This document shows positions 26,783-34,967 of a stretch of DNA of 64,000 nucleotides, in pieces. The DNA comes from Microbacterium sp. UFMG61 (GTDB lineage: Bacteria > Actinomycetota > Actinomycetes > Actinomycetales > Microbacteriaceae). The notes below the pieces were generated by a model. That model was not told where the DNA came from. It worked only from the letters and a program-made list of their open reading frames with translations, and did not search any database. The position numbers and the translations under genes were made by a program. Where the stretch lies: assembly GCF_015354505.1 (NCBI RefSeq), contig NZ_JACAFP010000010.1, positions 62,001 to 126,000 on the forward strand, given 5' to 3'. Every line of letters begins with the position of its first letter. Within the stretch, counting starts at the first letter, position 1.

Positions 26783-27070
26783 ATGTACATCCTCCTCGCG
26801 CTGATCGGCGCGTGCGCGCTCGGCATCGCCGTCCACTTCGCGATCGGGGGCCGAGAGCTCCGCGGAGTGGCGGTGACCCCGGCCATCGCGACCGCAGCGG
26901 CCGCGGTCCTCTACACCGGACTGCAGTGGATCGGCGTGGGCGAGGACAGCATCTGGCTGTGGCTGACGAGCATCCTCGGCTCCGTCGTCATCGCCGCGGG
27001 GGCGACCGTCGCCATCGTCGCATGGCGACGCCGCTCCGATGCCTCCGCGAAGGCAGCTCTCGGGATCTGA
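26783..27070 (+). CDS. Small membrane protein, three helices, unknown role
   Basis: 95 aa. Three predicted helices at about 2-20, 33-50 and 59-82, then a short positively charged tail (WRRRSDASAKAA), giving a cytoplasmic C-terminus. ATG 26783 lies 7 bases after the stop codon of the DUF3107 gene, so the two share a transcript. No motif points to a function. Converges on the ferritin-like gene with a 12-base gap. Confidence 0.7.
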   Translation: MYILLALIGACALGIAVHFAIGGRELRGVAVTPAIATAAAAVLYTGLQWIGVGEDSIWLWLTSILGSVVIAAGATVAIVAWRRRSDASAKAALGI

Positions 27071-27082
27071 GTCCGCCGCCCC

Positions 27083-27805
27083 TCAGGAGGCGAGGCCCAT
27101 CGCATCCATGCGACGGGCGTGCGCGCCCATGAGCTCTGTGTACACGAGCTCCACGCGATCCTCGCTCATCGCGGCGAGCTCGGGCTGTCGGAGTGCCGAA
27201 CGGCACACGAGGATCGTGTCGCCGACCAGACGACGGGCCCACATCGAGAGGAGCGAGCGCCATTCGCCGTCGCCGTCGATCGTCTCCTGGATGATCGCGA
27301 CGATCTCGTGGCGCGCGTCGTCCTCGCTCAGGATCGCGGCCACCTTCTCACCGACGTCTCCGTAGCTCGAGGCGAGCGCGAAGTAGAAGTCGTCGAGCAT
27401 GCCGGCCGTGATGTACACCGCGAGAAGCGTCTCGCGCGGACGCGCACCGATGGTCTTTCGTCGGAAGGCGTCGAGATTCTCGCGGAACGGGAGCATGAGC
27501 TGAGTCGGATCATCGCCGCGCTCGGCGATCAGATCGACGATCGCGCGGTGCTTCGTGAGGGCCGCGCCGGCCGCACGCGACAGCGATTCCTTCTCGGAGA
27601 GTTCGGGAGTCGCCCGGATCAGCCGCGTGAGCGTCTCGAAGTACCCCAGCTGCAGATACGCGGCCTGACCGAGGAACCTGTTGAGCTCGGGCGCCAGCTC
27701 GGCGAAGTCGACGCGCGTCGCGGAGCCCTGATCGCCGCGACTGCGCAACGTCAGAGTGCGCCGCGGCGTCCTCCGCTTCCAGAACCAGTTGACCACGGGG
27801 TTCAC
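27083..27805 (-). CDS. Ferritin-like fold protein (MiaE-like group)
   Basis: 240 aa, all-helical four-helix-bundle protein of the actinobacterial 'ferritin-like fold-containing' family, related to tRNA-(ms2io6A)-hydroxylase MiaE. Acidic and His positions that could bind two metals: GYFETLTRLIRAT, LTKHRAIVDLIAERG, and EDDARHEIVAIIQETID. The hydroxylase role is not demonstrated for this branch. The first in-frame start with a plausible context is GTG 27805 (VNPVVNWFWKRRTPRRT), which gives a basic N-terminus; frames upstream to 27958 are Arg-rich noise opposite the helicase leader. No Shine-Dalgarno is visible for it. Confidence 0.75.
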   Translation of the reverse strand: MNPVVNWFWKRRTPRRTLTLRSRGDQGSATRVDFAELAPELNRFLGQAAYLQLGYFETLTRLIRATPELSEKESLSRAAGAALTKHRAIVDLIAERGDDPTQLMLPFRENLDAFRRKTIGARPRETLLAVYITAGMLDDFYFALASSYGDVGEKVAAILSEDDARHEIVAIIQETIDGDGEWRSLLSMWARRLVGDTILVCRSALRQPELAAMSEDRVELVYTELMGAHARRMDAMGLAS

Positions 27806-27852
27806 AATACCCGGGACGGACGGCTCCTCCGGGCGTCTCCGACCCTCTCGGG

Positions 27853-27965
27853 TAGGCTGTCCCTGTCCCCGCCGTCGGAGCGGGGCCCGCGCCTGTGGCA
27901 CATGAGACGGCGTGGATCCGTGAAACAGGGCGATCCTCGTAGGTCGCCGGACAGGCATCTGAACA
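27853..27965 (+). promoter_or_regulatory. Promoter and long 5' leader of the first DEAD-box helicase gene
   Basis: TAGGCT near 27853-27858 is a probable -10 box, leaving roughly 100 nt of untranslated leader. A stem GGCGA(T)CCT/AGGTCGCC lies at 27929-27948. A 26-codon upstream frame spans the second half. Long structured leaders are common on cold-shock-type RNA helicase mRNAs. Confidence 0.45.
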
Positions 27966-27982
27966 TTGACAACCTTCGCTGA
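27902..27982 (+). CDS. Possible upstream open reading frame (26 aa) overlapping the helicase start
   Basis: ATG 27902 to TGA 27982 encodes a short, Arg-rich peptide (MRRRGSVKQGDPRRSPDRHL...). It overlaps the TTG start of the helicase by 17 bases in another frame. An internal GTG at 27920 could also start it. No good ribosome site is present. It is listed as a candidate regulatory frame, not as a confident gene. Confidence 0.2.
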   Translation: MRRRGSVKQGDPRRSPDRHLNIDNLR

Positions 27983-29480
27983 TCTCGGAATCGATCAGGA
28001 CATCGTCGACGCACTCGCCTCCAAGGGCATCGTCGACGCGTTCCCCATTCAGGAGCAGACCATCCCCCTCGGCCTTCCCGGTCAGGACATCATCGGCCAG
28101 GCCAAGACCGGAACCGGTAAGACCTTCGGCTTCGGCATCCCCGTCGTGCAGCGCCTGGGTCTGAACCCGGAGCACGGGGTCAAGGCGCTGATCGTCGTCC
28201 CCACGCGCGAGCTCGCGGTGCAGGTGTACGAGGACATCGATCTGCTCACCAGCAACCGCTCCACCAGCGTCGTGGCGATCTATGGCGGCAAGGCGTACGA
28301 GGGTCAGATCGACCAGCTCAAGGCCGGCGCGCAGATCGTCGTCGGAACCCCCGGCCGTCTGATCGACCTGGCCGGCCAGCGGCTGCTCGACCTCTCCAAC
28401 GCCACCGAGGTGGTTCTCGACGAGGCCGACAAGATGCTCGATCTCGGATTCCTCGCCGACATCGAGAAGATCTTCCAGCGGGTGCCCGACGTCCGCCACA
28501 CGCAGCTGTTCTCAGCGACGATGCCCGGCCCGATCGTCGCGCTCGCACGTCGGTTCATGTCGAACCCGATCCACATCCGTGCGAACGACCCCGACGAGGG
28601 GCTCACCCAGGCGAACATCAAGCACCTCGTCTACCGCGCACACTCGCTCGACAAGGACGAGATCATCGCGCGCATCCTGCAGGCCGAAGGCCGTGGCAAG
28701 ACCGTGATCTTCACGCGCACCAAGCGCGCGGCGCAGCGTCTCGTCGACGAGCTCGGCGACCGCGGCTTCAACGTCGGTGGGGTCCACGGCGACATGGGGC
28801 AGGATCAGCGTGAGCGCTCGATGGCCGCGTTCAAGGCCGGCAAGAAGGACGTGCTCGTCGCGACCGACGTGGCCGCCCGAGGCATCGACGTCGACGATGT
28901 GACCCACGTCATCAACCACACGATCCCCGACGAGGACAAGACGTACCTGCACCGAGCGGGCCGCACGGGTCGCGCCGGCAAGACCGGCATCGCCGTGACG
29001 TTCGTCGACTGGGAAGACCTGCACAAGTGGGCTCTCATCAACCGTGCTCTCGAGTTCGGCCAGCCCGAGCCCGTCGAGACCTACTCGTCTAGCCCGCACC
29101 TCTTCGAGGACCTCGACATCCCCGCCGGCACCAAGGGCCGCCTCGTGAGCGCACCCAAGACCGAGAAGCCGGTGCGCGCACCGCGTCCGGAGCGCGCCGC
29201 CGATGTGGCGGCCGAGGGAACCGGCGAGGGCGGCACGCGTCGTCGTCGTCGCCGCCGCGGCGGCTCGGAGCAGGTCGGATCGACCTTCGCCGAGGGGAAG
29301 TCCGACAGCTCGGCATCCGATTCCTCAACCCCCGCCGCCGACCGCAGCGCGGAGGGAGCGGGCACCCATGACGGCGCAGGCAAGGAGCACCACGACGGCA
29401 AGCCGGCACCTGCGCGCCGCCGTCGTCGTCGCCGTGGCGGCTCGGGGGCGGCCGGTGCCGCACCCGTCACCGGGGCCTGA
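27966..29480 (+). CDS. DEAD-box ATP-dependent RNA helicase (RhlE/CsdA-like)
   Basis: 504 aa. All superfamily 2 motifs: Q motif (FADLGI...PIQEQTI), motif I AKTGTGKT, Ia PTRELAVQV, II VLDEADKM, III SATM, V ATDVAARGID, VI HRAGRTGRAG. Unwinds RNA duplexes in cytoplasm, typically in ribosome assembly or mRNA decay. The C-terminal 120 residues are basic and low complexity (two RRRRRRRGG clusters with acidic Ser/Asp spacers), a likely RNA-binding tail. A stop codon at 27960-27962 in frame leaves TTG 27966 as the only start consistent with a complete Q motif. Probably controlled through its long leader. A terminator follows at 29510. Confidence 0.95.
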   Translation: MTTFADLGIDQDIVDALASKGIVDAFPIQEQTIPLGLPGQDIIGQAKTGTGKTFGFGIPVVQRLGLNPEHGVKALIVVPTRELAVQVYEDIDLLTSNRSTSVVAIYGGKAYEGQIDQLKAGAQIVVGTPGRLIDLAGQRLLDLSNATEVVLDEADKMLDLGFLADIEKIFQRVPDVRHTQLFSATMPGPIVALARRFMSNPIHIRANDPDEGLTQANIKHLVYRAHSLDKDEIIARILQAEGRGKTVIFTRTKRAAQRLVDELGDRGFNVGGVHGDMGQDQRERSMAAFKAGKKDVLVATDVAARGIDVDDVTHVINHTIPDEDKTYLHRAGRTGRAGKTGIAVTFVDWEDLHKWALINRALEFGQPEPVETYSSSPHLFEDLDIPAGTKGRLVSAPKTEKPVRAPRPERAADVAAEGTGEGGTRRRRRRRGGSEQVGSTFAEGKSDSSASDSSTPAADRSAEGAGTHDGAGKEHHDGKPAPARRRRRRRGGSGAAGAAPVTGA

Positions 29481-29509
29481 CGTCAGCGTCGATCTGACGA
29501 CGCCGTGAG

Positions 29510-29543
29510 AGGGGCGGATGCTGCTGCGGCGGCATCCGCCCCT
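29510..29543. terminator. Terminator after the DEAD-box gene
   Basis: Arms 29510-29521 (AGGGGCGGATGC) and 29532-29543 pair over 12 bases with a 10-nt loop. It lies between the helicase stop (29480) and the convergent PHP gene stop (29566) and can serve both. Confidence 0.75.
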
Positions 29544-29565
29544 TTCCGGTCCTCAGGCCCGGTCC

Positions 29566-30441
29566 TCAGGCGTAGGTGGGCGTCGACCCCGTCGCACGCT
29601 CGATCAGTCGTGCGACCATCTCATCCGCCGTGGTGTTCTCACCCGGCAGGTTGGGCTTTCCGGCCCCGTGATAGTCGCTCGATCCTGTGACGATCAGGTC
29701 GTGCTCGGCCGCCAGCGCGTGCAGCGCCCGCTTGCCTGCGTCGGTGTTCTCGCGGTGGTCGATCTCGAACCCGCCGAGTCCCGCCGCGATGAGCCTTTCG
29801 ATGAACGGCACCGGCATCATGCGATCACGCCCCGCCGTCACCGGATGCGCGATGATCGCCACTCCCCCGGCGTCGGTGATCAGCCGTACTGCGGTGAGCG
29901 GGTCGGGCGCGTAGTGCGGCTCGTAGTACCCCTCGCGCGGGTGCAGGATGCCGTCGAACGCCTCCGTGCGATCGCGGACGATGCCCCGCGCCACCAGAGC
30001 ATCGGCGATGTGCGGGCGCCCCACCGTCGCGTCAGGCGTCGTCTGCGCGACCACGTCGTCCCACACGAGGTCGTAGTCGCGGCCGATGCTGCGCACGATG
30101 CGCTCCGCCCGACCGATGCGATCGCCCCGGATCCTGTCCGTCTCGGCCCGCAGCGAGTCGTCGAGCGGGTCGAAGAGGTACCCGAGCACGTGAACGCTCC
30201 GCCACTCGTGCTTGGCGGAGAGCTCCATGCCCGGGATGAACGTCATTCCGAGCGCCGCGGTCTGCTGCGCAGCCTCCTGCCATCCCGTGGTGCGGTCGTG
30301 GTCGGTGAGAGCGATCGTGCGCACCCCGTGCGCATGGGCCTGGCGCACGACCTCGGCCGGTGTCTCCGTGCCGTCCGAGTGATTGGAGTGCAGGTGCAGG
30401 TCGGACGGTCCTGCGAACGGGTGGGAACGAGCGACGGCCAT
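29566..30441 (-). CDS. PHP-domain phosphoesterase (YciV/RNase AM-like)
   Basis: 291 aa, single PHP domain. Metal-binding motifs: DLHLHSNHSDGT near residues 14-25, ALTDHDRTTGW near 44-54, GMELSAKHE and, at the end, GSSDYHGAGKPN. Relatives (TrpH/YciV) hydrolyse 3',5'-nucleotide bisphosphates or degrade RNA 5' to 3'. ATG 30441 is preceded by TACTCT on the minus strand (30453-30448) with 6 nt between, indicating a leaderless message. Divergent from the EEP-fold gene, with 89 bases between starts. Substrate not determinable. Confidence 0.88.
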   Translation of the reverse strand: MAVARSHPFAGPSDLHLHSNHSDGTETPAEVVRQAHAHGVRTIALTDHDRTTGWQEAAQQTAALGMTFIPGMELSAKHEWRSVHVLGYLFDPLDDSLRAETDRIRGDRIGRAERIVRSIGRDYDLVWDDVVAQTTPDATVGRPHIADALVARGIVRDRTEAFDGILHPREGYYEPHYAPDPLTAVRLITDAGGVAIIAHPVTAGRDRMMPVPFIERLIAAGLGGFEIDHRENTDAGKRALHALAAEHDLIVTGSSDYHGAGKPNLPGENTTADEMVARLIERATGSTPTYA

Positions 30442-30530
30442 CCTTCGAGAGTACCCACGCCCGGACGACAGCGGCGCGCGCGCCGTGCCGGGGCAGGGTC
30501 TTCACAGCGAGGGCTTCTAGGCTGGAGGGG

Positions 30531-31553
30531 ATGCTTCGACTCCTGGGGATTCTCTTCACCGTGCTGCTCGCGATAGCCACGGCGATCGTCGTGTGGCCGC
30601 AGTTCTTCCACCTGGAGCAGACGTACCCGTTCGCCCAGATCGTGGCGGCTCGCGGCGTGGTCCTCGCGGCATTCCTCGTGGTCGCCGTGCTCGCGATGCT
30701 GCTCCTGTTCGCCCGGCCGCTGCGCGGATTCGCGGCGTCGGTGCTCATCGTGGCGCTCCTCGGCGCCGCCGCCACCGGCGTGATCGGGATGCTGCGCGGA
30801 TTCGGCTCCGGAGCGCTGCCCGCAGCCACCGAGACCAGCCTGCGCGTGCTGTCCTGGAACACAGCGGGCGACAACGTCTCCGCGCCGCAGATCGCGCAGC
30901 AGATCCTCGATCAGGGAGCCGACATCGTGGCTCTTCCCGAGACCACGGAGGCGGTCGGCGAGGAGATCGCGGTGATGCTCCGCGAGCAGGGGCACCCGAT
31001 GTGGGTGCATCACGTGCAGTTCCAGCCTGATGTCGTCGACGGACCGAAGTCGTGGCACACGACGGTTCTCGTGTCGCCCGATCTCGGCGAGTACTCGGTG
31101 ATCGAGTCCTCGGAGAACGGCTCGAACAACACGGGGTCGGTTCCGAGCGCCGTGCTGATGCCCGTCGACGGCTCCGGTCCGACCATCGTCGCCGTGCACG
31201 CCGTCGCCCCGCGGGTCGAGGACATGGTCCAGTGGAGCAGCGACCTTCGCTGGATCGCGGATCAGTGCCCCGAGGGCGACTTCGTGCTGGCGGGAGACTT
31301 CAACGCGACGGTCGATCACATGGCAGGCCTCGGCGTCGACGGGGGCGACATGGGCTACTGCCGCGACGTCGCCTCGCGAACAGGGAACGGCTACAGCGGC
31401 ACGTGGCCCAGCTCTCTGCCGACGCTGCTCAGCACGCCGATCGACCATGTCATGGCGTCCCCGAACTGGACGCCGACCGGGTCCGTCGTGATCGACGATG
31501 CCGGCGGCAGCGATCATCGCGGGCTGATCGTCCAGCTCGAGCCGACGGGCTGA
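30531..31553 (+). CDS. Membrane-anchored endonuclease/exonuclease/phosphatase (EEP) fold protein
   Basis: 340 aa. Three membrane helices in the first ~95 residues (LLGILFTVLLAIATAIVVW, VVLAAFLVVAVLAMLLLF, VLIVALLGAAATGVIGML) anchor a DNase I/EEP domain whose catalytic positions are visible: LRVLSWNTAGDN (Asn), DIVALPETTEAV (Glu), GDFNATVDH (Asp/Asn) and SDHRGLIVQ (Asp/His at the C-terminus). The domain should lie outside the membrane, as in other actinobacterial EEP proteins; a nucleic-acid, sphingolipid or phosphoinositide substrate is possible. ATG 30531 follows TAGGCT (30518-30523) by 7 nt; GGAGGGG also fills that gap. Confidence 0.88.
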   Translation: MLRLLGILFTVLLAIATAIVVWPQFFHLEQTYPFAQIVAARGVVLAAFLVVAVLAMLLLFARPLRGFAASVLIVALLGAAATGVIGMLRGFGSGALPAATETSLRVLSWNTAGDNVSAPQIAQQILDQGADIVALPETTEAVGEEIAVMLREQGHPMWVHHVQFQPDVVDGPKSWHTTVLVSPDLGEYSVIESSENGSNNTGSVPSAVLMPVDGSGPTIVAVHAVAPRVEDMVQWSSDLRWIADQCPEGDFVLAGDFNATVDHMAGLGVDGGDMGYCRDVASRTGNGYSGTWPSSLPTLLSTPIDHVMASPNWTPTGSVVIDDAGGSDHRGLIVQLEPTG

Positions 31554-31590
31554 CCCCGCGCACACATCTCGCAGGTGACAGACTGGAGGG

Positions 31591-33012
31591 ATGAGCACCG
31601 CAGAACGCGACACGATCGCAGAACCCGTCGTCGAGGCCCCCGCCGAGAGCACCACCACGAACCGCAAGCAGCCCTTCCCCCAGGGCTTCCTCGACACGAT
31701 CTCCACCGGCTGGGCCGAGCGGGACGAGACCCTCCCCTCGCCTCGGACGCAGGCACCGTTCGCCGCCGAGCGGCGCGCGGCCGTCTCGGCGGCATTCCCC
31801 GGAAAGCGTCTCGTGATCCCCGCCGGCTCGCTGAAGCAGCGCAGCAACGACACGGACTACGTCTTCCGGGCGCACTCGGCGTTCGCGCACCTCACCGGCT
31901 GGGCATCCGACTCCGAGCCCGACTCGGTCCTCGTTTTCGACCCCACCGCCGACGGCCACGACGTCACCCTGTACTTCCGTGAACGCGCAGACCGCACCAC
32001 CACGGAGTTCTACGCGGATGCGACGGTCGGCGAGTTCTGGATCGGTCCGCGCCCGTCTCTCGCGGGCGTCGCCGCCGATCTGGCGATCGCCACCGATCAC
32101 CTCCACCGCTTCGCCCCCGCCGACGGCGAGCTCGTGCTCGAGGAGGACGACGACCTCACCCGCTTCGTCTCGGAGCTGCGCCTCGTGAAGGACGACTTCG
32201 AGATCGCCGAGATGCGCCGCGCCGTCGACATCACGGCGCAGGGCTTCGACGACGTCATCCGCTCACTCCCCGATGCCGTCGCCCACGCACGCGGCGAGCG
32301 CGTCGTCGAGGGCGTGTTCCACCGCCGCGCGCGCGAAGACGGGAACGGCGAGGGCTACGACACGATCGCTGCCTCCGGACCGCACGCGTGCTATCTGCAC
32401 TGGACCCGGAATGACGGCTCGGTCGTCCCGGGCGACCTGATCCTCGTGGACGCCGGCGTCGAGGCCGACAGCTACTACACGGCGGACATCACCCGTACCC
32501 TGCCGGTCTCGGGAACCTTCACCGAGGTGCAGCGACGCGTCTACGAGACGGTGCGCGAGGCAGCGGATGCGGCGTTCGCCGCGGCGCGGGTCGGGGTGCG
32601 CTTCCGCGAGGTGCACGAGGCCGCGATGCGGGTCATCGCCGCCCGGGTCGCCGAGTGGGGTCTGCTGCCGGTGACCGCCGAGCAGGCCCTCGACGCGGAT
32701 GCCGGCGGCCAGCACCGCCGCTACATGGTGCACGGAACCTCGCACCACCTCGGCATCGACGTGCACGACTGCGCCCAGGCCCGCCGCGAGATGTACTACG
32801 ACGGCATCCTGGCTCCCGGCATGGTCTTCACGATAGAACCCGGACTGTACTTCCAGATCGACGACCTCACCGTGCCCGCGGAGTATCGCGGCATCGGGGT
32901 GCGCATCGAGGACGACATCCTCATGACGGAGGACGGTCCGGTCAACCTCTCGGCGGGCATCCCGCGCACGGCCGACGAGGTCGAGGCCTGGATCGCGCGG
33001 GTGCAGGGCTGA
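31591..33012 (+). CDS. pepP: Xaa-Pro aminopeptidase (aminopeptidase P family, M24B)
   Basis: 473 aa. Removes N-terminal residues in front of proline. Residues ~60-190 form the AMP_N domain (SDTDYVFRAHSAFAHLTGW-like block), the rest the pita-bread M24 domain with metal ligands at VDAGVEADSYYTADITRT (two Asp), HGTSHHLGIDVHD (His), FTIEPGLYF (Glu) and VRIEDDILM (Glu). The N-terminal ~30 residues are a disordered extension. ATG 31591 has CAGACT then GGAGGG immediately before it. The gap of 37 bases from the EEP gene allows co-transcription. Confidence 0.95.
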   Translation: MSTAERDTIAEPVVEAPAESTTTNRKQPFPQGFLDTISTGWAERDETLPSPRTQAPFAAERRAAVSAAFPGKRLVIPAGSLKQRSNDTDYVFRAHSAFAHLTGWASDSEPDSVLVFDPTADGHDVTLYFRERADRTTTEFYADATVGEFWIGPRPSLAGVAADLAIATDHLHRFAPADGELVLEEDDDLTRFVSELRLVKDDFEIAEMRRAVDITAQGFDDVIRSLPDAVAHARGERVVEGVFHRRAREDGNGEGYDTIAASGPHACYLHWTRNDGSVVPGDLILVDAGVEADSYYTADITRTLPVSGTFTEVQRRVYETVREAADAAFAAARVGVRFREVHEAAMRVIAARVAEWGLLPVTAEQALDADAGGQHRRYMVHGTSHHLGIDVHDCAQARREMYYDGILAPGMVFTIEPGLYFQIDDLTVPAEYRGIGVRIEDDILMTEDGPVNLSAGIPRTADEVEAWIARVQG

Positions 33013-33036
33013 CCACTTGCATGCATGAGGGTGGAC

Positions 33037-33094
33037 TCGAGCTCACCGCAGGAACCGCTGTGCGACTGATCGCGCAGCGGTTCCCCGAGCTCGA
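33037..33094. terminator. Nested inverted repeat between convergent genes
   Basis: Outer arms 33037-33044 and 33087-33094 (TCGAGCTC/GAGCTCGA) and inner arms 33051-33060 and 33075-33084 (GGAACCGCTG/CAGCGGTTCC). Lies between the aminopeptidase stop (33012) and the VOC gene stop (33113). Confidence 0.7.
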
Positions 33095-33112
33095 AGGCCT
33101 CGCTCTGCGGGG

Positions 33113-33523
33113 TCAGGCTCGCGAGTCAGCGACGATCTCGACCTTGAACCCCTGGTCGTTCTCGAGCCATCCGGCGTAGTGATCGGGACCACCGGCATGC
33201 GGGTAGCGGTCCGCGTACAGCGGTTTCCATCCGTGCGCCGCAGCAGCGGCCATCAGCGCATCGACCTCCGCACGCCGGCCACCCCAGAACGCGAGGTGGT
33301 TCACGCCTGCTCGACGGCGATCGTGCTCGGCGGCGGACAGGTTCGGCGAGGTCGTGAGAGTGACGTACGAGCCGCCCGCATCCCAGGTGCGACCACGAGC
33401 CCACTCGGCGGTGAGCTCGAACCCCAGTGAGGTGAAAAGCCACCCCCAGCTGTCCGCGGCCTCACCGAGATCGGGCACCCAGATCTCGACGTGATGAATC
33501 CCTTTCATCACAGTGCCACTCAC
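33113..33523 (-). CDS. VOC (glyoxalase/bleomycin-resistance fold) family protein
   Basis: 136 aa, one paired beta-alpha-beta-beta-beta unit: starts KGIHHVEIWVPDLGEA (metal His), middle block NHLAFWGGRRAEVD (His), and ends FKVEIVADSRA (metal Glu). Probably a dimeric metal-dependent lyase, isomerase or dioxygenase; substrate unknown. The GTG at 33523 overlaps the stop of the hydrolase gene (GTGA, 33520-33523), so translation is likely coupled; an ATG at 33508 (MKGIHH) is the alternative start that fits the family's usual N-terminus. Confidence 0.85.
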   Translation of the reverse strand: MSGTVMKGIHHVEIWVPDLGEAADSWGWLFTSLGFELTAEWARGRTWDAGGSYVTLTTSPNLSAAEHDRRRAGVNHLAFWGGRRAEVDALMAAAAAHGWKPLYADRYPHAGGPDHYAGWLENDQGFKVEIVADSRA

Positions 33524-34179
33524 CCCTGAGCGGGCCGGGCGAACTCCGCGACGAACGGCGCCAGCGATGCGCCGATCTCGGAGGCCGACCGCTTGCGGCC
33601 CTTGACCTCGAAGGTGTGCCCTCCACCCTCGATCCAGACGACTCGTGCGTTCCGGCAGGTCTCGACGACCTCCTCGAACTGCGACACCGGCTGGATGAAG
33701 GGATCGTTCGTCCCCTCGATAAACAGCTGCGGGACGATGATCGCCGGAAGATGCTCGGATCTCGGTTTCTCGGGCTTCCCCGGGGCGTGCAACGGATAGC
33801 CGAGATACGCGAGGCCGTCGACGACGAGCCCCTCCGCCACGGCCATGGAGGCCATCCGTCCGCCGTACGACTTGCCGGTGGCCCAGATCGTCGCGCCCGG
33901 GTCCTGCTCCCGCGCGTGCGCGACGACCGCGCGCCAGGTCGCCGTCGCGTGCGTCGCCGGCCCGGGCATCCGCCGGCCCTGCTCGACGTAGGGGAAGTTG
34001 AAGCGGAGCGTCGAGAAACCGAGGAGCGTGAGCGCATCCGCGAATCCGGTCAGGAAGGGATGGTCCTTACCTGTCCCTGCGCCGTGCGCGATGATCGCGG
34101 TCGCCCCTCCGGCACCGCCGGCCCAGTCGGCCGAGACGGTCATGGGGCCGGTGGGCAGGTCGACGGCGATGTCGGTCAT
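33520..34179 (-). CDS. Alpha/beta hydrolase, KANL3/TEX30-like group
   Basis: 219 aa. Dienelactone-hydrolase-like fold: AIIAHGAGTGKDHPF (oxyanion region), nucleophile elbow TGKSYGGRMAS (Ser), then LFIEGTNDPF (Asp) and IEGGGHTFEVKGRKR (His), a complete triad. Such proteins are often encoded near TEX30-like genes of unknown role in actinobacteria. First codon ATG 34179 overlaps the upstream stop by one base (TGATG). Part of a four-gene minus-strand run (35719 to 33113). Confidence 0.88.
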   Translation of the reverse strand: MTDIAVDLPTGPMTVSADWAGGAGGATAIIAHGAGTGKDHPFLTGFADALTLLGFSTLRFNFPYVEQGRRMPGPATHATATWRAVVAHAREQDPGATIWATGKSYGGRMASMAVAEGLVVDGLAYLGYPLHAPGKPEKPRSEHLPAIIVPQLFIEGTNDPFIQPVSQFEEVVETCRNARVVWIEGGGHTFEVKGRKRSASEIGASLAPFVAEFARPAQG

Positions 34180-34967
34180 CAGCCGCGAAGGTACGGGATC
34201 GCGAACGGCACCCGCATGGCCCTGCCGGCCGAGGCCTTGACCATGCCGATGATCACGAGGACGACGTGGAGCACCGAGACCGCGAAGTAGAGCGTGATCG
34301 GGATGCCGATCGGATAGAAGCCGCTGGACGGCGAGCCCGACGTCAGCGTGAAGAGCACCACGAAGTGCGTGATGAGGAGTCCCGTCGACACGAGCAGGTA
34401 GGTGAGCCCCCAGTTCAGCGCCACCCGGGCGTTCTCGCGGGCCACTCCACCGAAGCGACGGGAGGATCCACCGCTCACAGCCATGGCGATTCCCGAGGCC
34501 AGGCCGCCGACGAACGGGACGGGGATGAAGATCAGCAGCCCCAGAGCCCAGGGCAGGAGTCCGCGCGGAGGCGTCGCGACGGGGTACGCACCCGCCGGAT
34601 AGGCCGCAACGCCGGGGGTGCCGGTCGGATAGGCGGGTGCCTGTGGCGGCGCATAGCCCGGAGCCTGCTGCGGGGCGACGTACCCCGGCGCCTGTGGCGG
34701 CGCGTAGGCGGGCGCGGGCTGTGGAGCCACGTACCCGGGCGCCTGCGGAGGAGAATAGCCCGGCGCCGGCTGGGCCGCGACGTATCCGGGTGCCTGCGGA
34801 GGCGCGAAGTCCGGTGCCTGCCGAGGGACCGCGTACCCGGGTGCCGTGGACGGCACGTAGGGGTTCTCCGGCGGGGCCGGAGGCACCGGCGGGGCCGGAG
34901 GCACCGGCGGCACCGCCGACTTCTCCGCCTCGGTCTCAGAAGTCGAGTCGTTCCGGGAGTCCGTCAT
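34179..34967 (-). CDS. DUF4870-like membrane protein with proline/tyrosine-rich repeat head
   Basis: 262 aa. The cytoplasmic head (residues 1-145) holds tandem repeats of the type APGYVAPQ/APGYAPPQ, about eight copies, preceded by two PPAPPVPP blocks. The membrane part has about four helices (LLPWALGLLIFIPVPFVGGL, VALNWGLTYLLVSTGLLITH, PITLYFAVSVLHVVLVIIG), typical of DUF4870. Low-complexity Pro/Gly/Tyr heads of this type often bind partner proteins at the membrane. The stop and the next ATG overlap (TGATG) on both sides, showing a tightly coupled operon. Confidence 0.8.
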   Translation of the reverse strand: MTDSRNDSTSETEAEKSAVPPVPPAPPVPPAPPENPYVPSTAPGYAVPRQAPDFAPPQAPGYVAAQPAPGYSPPQAPGYVAPQPAPAYAPPQAPGYVAPQQAPGYAPPQAPAYPTGTPGVAAYPAGAYPVATPPRGLLPWALGLLIFIPVPFVGGLASGIAMAVSGGSSRRFGGVARENARVALNWGLTYLLVSTGLLITHFVVLFTLTSGSPSSGFYPIGIPITLYFAVSVLHVVLVIIGMVKASAGRAMRVPFAIPYLRG

